From assembly GCA_031283905.1 (NCBI GenBank), contig JAITAW010000168.1, positions 1-10,884 on the forward strand: a stretch of DNA of 10,884 nucleotides, in the 5' to 3' direction. Positions 6,943-10,884 of the stretch are shown here, in pieces. The notes beneath the pieces were generated by a model that worked only from the letters and a program-made list of their open reading frames with translations, was not told the DNA's origin and ran no database searches. Origin of the DNA: Treponema sp. GTDB taxonomy: Bacteria > Spirochaetota > Spirochaetia > Treponematales > Breznakiellaceae. Position 1 is the first letter of the stretch, and the number at the start of each line of letters is the position of its first letter. The translations under genes and the position numbers were made by a program.

Positions 6943-7733
6943 AAAACAAATTCCTGCGCGAAACAAACGCGGTAATCACCCTTGCGATGCGGGACATTAC
7001 CCTGTTCCTCAAATCGCCGGCAAAACTCATACAGAGTTTTATCATGCCCGTTATGTTTCTGGGCATGTTCGGCGGACAGCTTTCCCAGAATATGGGCAGG
7101 AACATGGGCTTTGACTTTAATACCTTTATGCTGGTAGGAATGTTGGTGCAGGGTCTTTTTATGATCATGGGAACCGGCATCGCCTCCCTCGTTGAAGACC
7201 GGCGAACCGACTTTACCCAGGAAATCCTCGTAAGTCCCGTTTCCCGGTATTCGATCATTTTGGGCAAAATCCTGGGCTCGGCTTTCGCCGGTTACATCAC
7301 GTTTTTCTTTACGATCCTTGTCGGTTATTGCATCGGCGCGCGGTTAAGCGTCCCCCAATTACTGACGCTGCTGGCGTTCTCTCCCCTCGTGTGCCTTGCC
7401 GCCGGTTCTCTCGGCGTAGTATGCGTGGGCTTTATCGAAAAGGCATCGACCGCGGGAATTGTCATCATGATGCTGACCATGGCGCAGACCTTTTTATCGG
7501 GCGCGTTAATTCCGGTGAATCATTCAACCGGCATCATGGCGGTCATCAACCGCCTTCTGCCGATGACCTATTGCATCGATTTTATGCGGGGCCTCTTCTA
7601 TAGCGGCCTTGGCGGCGGCGCGGCTGTGACACTTCACCGCCCGCCTGTTGATCTGCTCATTATCCTTGTGTCTACCGCCGTATTCCTTGCGGTGGGGACA
7701 GCCGGTTTTGTGCGCGCTCAAAAGAACCCGTAA
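6939..7733 (+). CDS. ABC-2 type transporter permease
   Basis: The 264-residue integral membrane protein has six hydrophobic segments (about 27-47, 60-83, 105-130, 141-163, 171-194 and 232-256), as expected for a DrrB/ABC-2 permease. Typical features are the cytoplasmic EDRRTDFTQEILVSPVSRYSI segment (around residues 86-106), the loop FLSGALIPVN near 190 and 'LPMTYCIDFMRGLFY' near 209-223, matching the usual 'nPltyavdalR' motif. It would form the channel half of an exporter for drugs, lipids or peptides; the substrate is unknown. The start overlaps the ATPase stop (ATGA) and the sigma factor gene begins nine bases after its stop. The protein is full length for the family, but its cognate ATPase is deleted, so the exporter should be inactive unless another ATPase substitutes. 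Confidence 0.85.
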   Translation: MKNKFLRETNAVITLAMRDITLFLKSPAKLIQSFIMPVMFLGMFGGQLSQNMGRNMGFDFNTFMLVGMLVQGLFMIMGTGIASLVEDRRTDFTQEILVSPVSRYSIILGKILGSAFAGYITFFFTILVGYCIGARLSVPQLLTLLAFSPLVCLAAGSLGVVCVGFIEKASTAGIVIMMLTMAQTFLSGALIPVNHSTGIMAVINRLLPMTYCIDFMRGLFYSGLGGGAAVTLHRPPVDLLIILVSTAVFLAVGTAGFVRAQKNP

Positions 7734-7742
7734 AGAAACCCG

Positions 7743-8231
7743 ATGCCGAAAAACCCTGTCGCGGAAGCCTTTACCGCTTACCGCGAGCGGCTCCTTAAGT
7801 TTATCCGCTCAAGGGTGCGCGGGCTTGAAGACGCGGAAGATATTTTGCAGGATGTGTTTTACCGGTTCGCGCAGGCGGAAGACACGGTAGAACAGACCGC
7901 GGCATGGCTGTACCGCGCGGCCCGCAACAGAATAATCGACCGGTACCGGAAGAAAGAGGATATTCCCTTTTCGGCGCTGGCCCTCATCGAGGATGCGGAG
8001 ACGGGCGCTTTAGCCGACATCATGGACATCCTCGCATCCGATGAAAGGACCCCCGAAACGCAGGCGTTGAGAACCCTGGTGCTGGACGAGATAGCCTCTG
8101 CCATTGACGAACTGCCGCCTTCCCAGCGCGAAGTATTTATCCAAACCGAATTGCTCAATGTGCCCGTGTCGTTCATCTGCGAAAACGCTTACAAGATTTG
8201 TACGCGGACTTTTTTTGATTGCTATTCTTAG
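7743..8231 (+). CDS. ECF sigma factor with an internal deletion/frameshift in region 4
   Basis: Residues 10-72 form sigma region 2 (RERLLKFIRSRVR, the acidic D-A-E-D-ILQDVFYRF core, then TAAWLYRAARNRIIDRYRKK). Residues 115-138 begin region 4 (IDELPPSQREVFIQTE). After about residue 141 the sequence stops resembling the family. The expected ending is instead found in another frame, VVHLRKRLQDLYADFF, with its own stop at 8216-8218. Region 4 therefore lost about 20 residues covering the DNA-recognition helix, and the frame changed at about 8158-8168, so the tail FICENAYKICTRTFFDCYS is spurious. Without helix 4 it should not read a -35 element. ECF factors commonly control the transporter they are encoded with, here the upstream ABC-2 genes. 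The start is supported by position, nine bases after the permease stop. Confidence 0.8.
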   Translation: MPKNPVAEAFTAYRERLLKFIRSRVRGLEDAEDILQDVFYRFAQAEDTVEQTAAWLYRAARNRIIDRYRKKEDIPFSALALIEDAETGALADIMDILASDERTPETQALRTLVLDEIASAIDELPPSQREVFIQTELLNVPVSFICENAYKICTRTFFDCYS

Positions 8232-8368
8232 GAAGGGGAGGGGAAAGTCGCGGCAACTTCGCTGCCGCCCCCTGCCTGCTCCGCACCCTCGCCACGCTCC
8301 CTCCATCCGGCCAATCCCCCGCATTTCCTTCGGCTGCACGTTCCGCCTAAACGCGGTATGCTATAGGC
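8232..8368. other. GC-rich intergenic stretch with one hairpin
   Basis: This segment is G-rich and then C-rich low-complexity DNA. A perfect 6-bp hairpin, GCGGCA-ACTTCGC-TGCCGC, lies at 8250-8268 just after the sigma factor stop but is not followed by a T run, so it is at best a weak terminator. No coding potential was recognised. Confidence 0.4.
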
Positions 8369-8497
8369 ATGAGTAACCACCTCGTTGAATACCGTAATTT
8401 TACCGCCTCTTTCGACCGCGAGGTTGTCCGCGGGATTGGTTTCCATGTTGACAAGAATGAAATCGCCGCGTGCCCGCCGGGACACCGTTATAACTTG

Positions 8498-8555
8498 AGT
8501 TGATGGTTCACCAAGGTGTCAAACTGGTAGTGCCTCCCTGCCAAAACCACCGCGA
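8498..8555 (-). repeat. 58-nt inverted copy of part of the activase gene
   Basis: The reverse complement of this stretch equals bases 1941-1998 of the activase gene at 57 of 58 positions (one A-to-G difference, at 1963). In the gene it encodes AVVLAGRHYQFDTLVNHQ. Identity ends abruptly at both edges. No target-site duplication is visible. Confidence 0.9.
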
Positions 8556-8565
8556 TACGACACCC

Positions 8566-8628
8566 TTATAACTGGACATAACGCCGTTATAACCGGACAT
8601 GATATTCTTATAACCGGGGGAAGTGCGG
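8566..8628 (+). repeat. 21-nt tandem repeats (three units, TTATAAC-headed)
   Basis: Units start at 8566, 8587 and 8608, each with TTATAAC followed by (T/C)GG and diverging towards the 3' end. A fourth TTATAAC at 8488 would fall 20 bases before 8566 if the 58-nt insert were removed. In the plus-strand frame of the adjoining ORF they encode heptapeptides of the form (L/V)ITG(H/G)xx; on the minus strand they read (G/S)Y(K/N)xxxS. Confidence 0.8.
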
Positions 8629-8641
8629 CACGTGGTGGTCT

Positions 8642-8736
8642 CCTGAAAATCCGCCATCCGTGGCGGATTTTCAGGTAAGGAGTTTTTGCGCAGCAAAAAC
8701 TCCAATGCTTGCGTTTCTCCGGAACGCAAGCATTGG
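8642..8736. repeat. Array of three consecutive perfect hairpins
   Basis: Three perfect inverted repeats follow each other almost without a gap: 15 bp with loop TCCG (8642-8675), 11 bp GGAGTTTTTGC around GCA (8679-8703), and 14 bp CCAATGCTTGCGTT around TCTCCGG (8702-8736, sharing CC with the second). A smaller one, CGCAT-GGGG-ATGCG, lies at 8772-8785. They separate the broken ORF from the restriction-modification remnant. None has a T run, so simple terminators are unlikely; REP-like intergenic repeats are the nearest known comparison. Confidence 0.85.
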
Positions 8737-8820
8737 ATACCACGCCGTCCGTGGCGCGCAGTCGGCGTTCCCGCATGGGGATGCGCGTGTTATACCGCGT
8801 AATATTGTAAAACTTTATTT

Positions 8821-9086
8821 TCAGGAAATAGTATTGGTATTATTTCCTTCAGACCTTCCATTTCTAAATATTTGGTCTAAATCCAAGTATTCTGTGCCGT
8901 CTCCTATTTTTTTTCAAGAGCGGTGAAACCGAGTTGTTCAAAATATTTCTCAAACAAGATATCGAGAGCATCGCCAAAACGAATTTCATTTGACTGTAAT
9001 AAATTTTGCAGAATTTTTGCCTTTGGTTTTGCCGGACGAAACAAATCTACATATCTATCAGGATAATTTGATATTTTCTCTATCAA
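8821..9086 (-). pseudogene. Probable cognate restriction endonuclease, truncated and frameshifted
   Basis: Translation would begin at a TTG (9086-9084) overlapping the methyltransferase TGA stop. The 60-residue product (NYPDRYVDLFRPAKPKAK, FGDALDILFEKYFEQLGF...) ends at a TAG (8904-8906) directly after a run of eight A (minus strand, 8907-8914). Adding one A restores the frame through IGDGTEYLDLDQIF to a stop at 8821-8823, about 89 residues in all. Type II enzymes of the HinfI kind are about 260 residues, so the catalytic remainder is missing even after correction. Identification as the endonuclease rests on its position immediately after a HinfI-type methyltransferase and on its soluble, restriction-enzyme-like N terminus; I cannot see a catalytic PD-(D/E)XK motif. 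The 3' end meets a hairpin (8824-8847) and then the hairpin array. Confidence 0.5.
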
Positions 9087-10156
9087 ATCTCGTTCCGTAA
9101 ATAATCGTTCCTTAAATAGTCAATCAAAACGGACTTGTCCTCTCTCATAATATACCAAAATTTCCAACCGTTACATGACGGCGTTTGCTGAATCAACGCG
9201 CCAATTCTATGAATAGAGCCTACCTGTTTCTTATATTCCAGTTTTCCGTCCGATAAAACAAAAGCGGTTGCGCTATATGTTTTACTCGTATACAAAGGTT
9301 CTCCAACTTTTATTATTTTTTCTTTTAACAATGTTTCAAACGGCACTCTGTCTTTTCTTTCTTTTTCTTCTTCTACCCAATCTGATTCCGGAAAAAATAC
9401 TTTTATCGCATCTATCCTTTTTTTTGCAAGTGGAATATATTCAGGTTCTTTTTCAATTCCGATAAAGTTGCGTTTTAATTTCTTTGCGACAGCGCCGGTT
9501 GTACCTGTGCCGAAAAACGGGTCAAGAACAATATCATTTTGTTTTGACGTTGATAAAATTACCCTTTTTAATAATTCCTCAGGTTTTTGTGTCGAATGCG
9601 CCTTTTTCCCGCCGTCCCCTTTTAACCGTTCATCGCCGATACACAATCCAATCTGCCAAACAGATGTCATTTGCTTGCCGCCGTTATATTTTTTCATTAT
9701 TTTATGGTTGAATGTATATTTTTTATGCCATTCGCCTTTTGAACACCATAAAAGCGTTTCGATAGCGTTTGTAAAACGAGTACCGAGAAAATTGGGCATT
9801 GGATTTGTTTTATACCATGTTACATCGTTCAAAATCCAAAAGCCTAAATTGAGCATAATATTTCCGATGCGAAAAATGTTGTGGTAACTCCCAATTACCC
9901 ATATTGATCCTGTGTCTTTTAATATGCGCCTGCATTCTTTGAGCCAAGCCGCGCAAAAATCATCATATTCCGTAAATGATGAAAATTTATCCCATTCATC
10001 GTCAACTCCGTTAACCTTAGTGTTATTCGGGCGGTAAAGGGCATTTTTCAATTGCATATTATAGGGAGGGTCCGCAAAAATCAAATCGATGGAGTTATCA
10101 GGGAATTGCTTCAGTTCTTCAATGCAATCCCCTTGAATTATGGTATTAACCTGCAT
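9083..10156 (-). CDS. HinfI/CcrM-type adenine-N6 DNA methyltransferase
   Basis: The 357-residue protein is a beta-class amino methyltransferase. The catalytic DPPY motif is at 29-32, preceded by the NTIIQGDCIEEL start typical of CcrM/HinfI enzymes; the AdoMet-binding motif DPFFGTGTTG is at 212-221 and HSTQKP at 187-192. Residues ~267-347 form a C-terminal RAMA-like domain ending WKFWYIMRED. Length and layout match M.HinfI and CcrM, which methylate the A of GANTC; that specificity is inferred from family resemblance. The gene is markedly AT-richer than its neighbours, suggesting transfer. A 15-nt duplication at its end gives a C terminus of DYLRN twice. Its promoter (10163-10191) places initiation at the ATG itself, and there is no ribosome-binding site, so the mRNA may be leaderless. 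The downstream restriction gene is broken, leaving an orphan methylase. Confidence 0.92.
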   Translation of the reverse strand: MQVNTIIQGDCIEELKQFPDNSIDLIFADPPYNMQLKNALYRPNNTKVNGVDDEWDKFSSFTEYDDFCAAWLKECRRILKDTGSIWVIGSYHNIFRIGNIMLNLGFWILNDVTWYKTNPMPNFLGTRFTNAIETLLWCSKGEWHKKYTFNHKIMKKYNGGKQMTSVWQIGLCIGDERLKGDGGKKAHSTQKPEELLKRVILSTSKQNDIVLDPFFGTGTTGAVAKKLKRNFIGIEKEPEYIPLAKKRIDAIKVFFPESDWVEEEKERKDRVPFETLLKEKIIKVGEPLYTSKTYSATAFVLSDGKLEYKKQVGSIHRIGALIQQTPSCNGWKFWYIMREDKSVLIDYLRNDYLRNEI

Positions 10157-10162
10157 ATTTTG

Positions 10163-10191
10163 AGTGTATCAGATGGTTTGGGGCGTTTCAA
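10163..10191 (-). promoter_or_regulatory. Promoter of the methyltransferase, implying a leaderless mRNA
   Basis: On the minus strand TTGAAA (10186-10191) and TACACT (10163-10168) are 17 bases apart. Only six bases separate the -10 hexamer from the ATG at 10156, so initiation is expected at or next to the start codon. Confidence 0.65.
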
Positions 10192-10370
10192 TAGGACAAA
10201 CCGGACGAATTCTAAAGAATTTTGGCAAGAAATTGGGCAAGGCGTTTCGCATAACTCGTCAAGAGACCCATTGAGAAGCCTCGCTGTCCCTCAAGTTATA
10301 CGTAAATGGCTAATTGCGATGGTAATTCACATGCCAATCCTGAAAGCATTTGTGTGGCGGTGGGGAAATT
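10192..10370. other. Gene-free spacer upstream of the methyltransferase
   Basis: No gene is supported. A 33-codon plus-strand ORF begins at an ATG at 10173 (lysine-rich, ending KAFRITRQETH at 10274) but lacks a ribosome-binding site and resembles no controller protein. The 15-mer AAGAGACCCATTGAG (10261-10275) recurs with one change at 10571-10585. Confidence 0.4.
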
Positions 10371-10454
10371 TTTAAGTCAACAGGAGAAACTTTCAAGTCG
10401 AACGGGAGCCCGTTTAAGTCAACAGGGATACCTTTTGACTCCGCAATGGAGCCT
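10371..10454 (+). repeat. Second 21-nt tandem array encoding heptapeptides
   Basis: Four units of exactly 21 nt start at 10371, 10392, 10413 and 10434. In one open plus-strand frame (10344-10496) they read FKSTGET, FKSNGSP, FKSTGIP and FDSAMEP, so the degeneracy largely preserves F, K/D, S and the T-G core. No ATG precedes the repeats in this frame, so it is probably a fragment of a coding array and not an intact gene. Confidence 0.8.
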
Positions 10455-10488
10455 GTCCTAATGTTTGTGTACTTGTCCAATCTGTGGC

Positions 10489-10521
10489 CGGACTAAAGTC
10501 CGCTTGGACCGAAGTCCGCAA
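10489..10521. repeat. Two 16-nt tandem palindromic repeats
   Basis: GGACTAAAGTCCGCTT and GGACCGAAGTCCGCAA are adjacent. Each contains its own inverted repeat: CGGACT-AA-AGTCCG at 10489-10502, and GGAC-CGAA-GTCC at 10506-10517, which reads GGAC-TTCG-GTCC on the minus strand, a stable UUCG tetraloop in RNA. They follow the heptapeptide array by 35 bases. Confidence 0.75.
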
Positions 10522-10803
10522 ACCACAAAATGTACCATGACGGTTAGAAACCGGAGTTTGACGCTTAACCAAGAGAGCCATTGAGGAAAGGAAAAGAACG
10601 GGTTCCGTTCTGATGATACACTTCCGGGGCATGTTCATACAACGATAAGCACGGCGCGATTGCCGGGGGATAATCGCGTTTTTTAATTGCGTATGGTAGG
10701 AGACAAACGCCGTTTCCATCGCGCACAGGCGTAAAAGCGGCGTATCTCGTCCGCTGTTGGGCGGCGCCGTCACCTCATCAAAACGAGGGGCGCTGTTTCC
10801 TCA
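10522..10803. other. Gene-free spacer before the HisE-like gene
   Basis: Apart from the terminator-like hairpin at 10655-10684 and the second copy of the 15-mer at 10571-10585, I see no gene. The minus-strand ORF across this region has no family resemblance, and it runs through the palindromes and the heptapeptide array, so I treat it as chance. Confidence 0.4.
10655..10684 (+). terminator. Rho-independent terminator-like hairpin
   Basis: CGCGATT (10655-10661) and AATCGCG (10672-10678) form a perfect 7-bp stem around a 10-base loop, followed by six T on the plus strand. No plus-strand gene is recognisable directly upstream, so it may end an unrecognised transcript or be a relic. Confidence 0.6.
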
Positions 10804-10884
10804 TTACTTCTTGTGCCTTCTGTCAAGTTCCGCGAGTACTTCTTCTACGGTAACGCCGGCGCGGGTGATAAGCGCGGTGGTGAA
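10804..10884 (-). CDS. HisE-like phosphoribosyl-ATP diphosphatase, C-terminal end (partial)
   Basis: Only the last 26 codons are in the window; the gene enters from the right edge and ends with TAA at 10804-10806. The residues FTTALITRAGVTVEEVLAELDRRHKK fit the C-terminal helices of phosphoribosyl-ATP pyrophosphatase (HisE, or the HisE half of HisIE). In that family an '[AR]-x-G-V-[ST]-x-x-[ED]-V-x-x-E-L-x-x-R' pattern follows the 'DLLYF' helix. The enzyme removes pyrophosphate from phosphoribosyl-ATP in histidine synthesis. A related MazG-type fold is an alternative because so little is visible. No clear terminator follows it. Confidence 0.45.
   Translation of the reverse strand, partial: FTTALITRAGVTVEEVLAELDRRHKK

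Larger units (their letters stand above)
8369..8678 (+). pseudogene. Short ORF with heptapeptide repeats, split by a 58-nt insertion
   Basis: An ORF starts with ATG at 8369 (MSNHLVEYRNF...) and as it stands stops at 8501-8503, after 44 codons. Base 8498 is the first base of a 58-nt foreign segment (8498-8555). If that segment is left out, the frame continues through YDT, LITGHNA, VITGHDI, LITGGSA to a stop at 8676-8678, giving 83 residues with three 7-residue repeats. This clean rejoining suggests that a small repeat-containing ORF, or a fragment of a larger gene, was interrupted. I recognise no family, and no clear ribosome-binding site precedes the ATG, so it may never have been a complete gene. 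The ORF end runs into the first hairpin of the array at 8642. Confidence 0.3.

Noticed and set aside
8228..8485. Minus-strand ORF containing GDFILVNMETNPADNLAVE
   Set aside because: Protein-like for about 35 residues but it dissolves into low-complexity Cys/Arg/Gly translation; the plus-strand ORF on the same bases continues in frame into the repeats and was preferred, though weakly.
8487..8628. GTTATAAC/TTATAAC repeats as a CRISPR array or integron attC sites
   Set aside because: Units are contiguous 21-mers without spacers, degenerate within the unit, and do not fit the attC core (GTTRRRY); the heptapeptide reading explains the period.
10173..10274. Small divergent ORF as a restriction-modification controller protein
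   Set aside because: Only 33 codons, no helix-turn-helix pattern, no ribosome-binding site and no C-box-like operator near the methyltransferase promoter.
10414..10773. Minus-strand 119-codon ORF upstream of the methyltransferase
   Set aside because: It runs across the tandem arrays, the palindromes and a plus-strand terminator, and its translation shows no recognisable domain.

Overview
The window looks like spirochaete chromosome, most likely Treponema-like. This is an inference from the FliL-like gene, the CmpB-like/HD gene pair, the ECF sigma/ABC-2 operon, about 50% G+C and many intergenic hairpins. No rRNA or other phylogenetic marker is present to settle it.

Layout. (1) 2-4720, plus strand: the C-terminal ~1235 residues of a giant 2-hydroxyacyl-CoA dehydratase activase-like protein with an in-frame run of 15 C, overlapped by a CmpB-like membrane protein, which is overlapped by an HD-domain protein. 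All three are probably one operon. (2) 5050-5990, minus strand: a solitary FliL-like membrane protein with a clear promoter, and behind it the frameshifted C-terminal remnant of a CotH-kinase-like gene. (3) 6037-8231, plus strand: an operon of small membrane protein, ABC-2 ATPase, ABC-2 permease and ECF sigma factor. Its ATPase and its sigma factor each carry an internal deletion, so the operon appears to be decaying. (4) 8232-8820: no intact gene. It holds a short ORF with 21-nt (heptapeptide) repeats, split by a 58-nt inverted copy (57/58) of part of the activase gene, then three consecutive near-perfect hairpins. (5) 8821-10156, minus strand: an AT-richer restriction-modification remnant, with an intact HinfI/CcrM-type adenine methyltransferase and a frameshifted, truncated downstream partner that is probably its restriction enzyme. 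(6) 10157-10803: repeat-rich spacer with a second 21-nt/heptapeptide array, 16-nt palindromic repeats and a plus-strand terminator. (7) 10804-10884, minus strand: the last 26 codons of a HisE-like gene.

The theme is an accessory region in erosion: a pseudogene, two internally deleted operon members, a broken restriction gene beside a surviving methyltransferase, and repeat arrays on both sides of the restriction-modification remnant. Three inferred frameshifts lie at homopolymers, so sequencing error has to be excluded for those. The internal deletions and the 58-nt copy cannot be explained that way. I found no convincing complete novel defence or mobile system. The most unusual observation is the 58-nt transplanted fragment inside the heptapeptide array.
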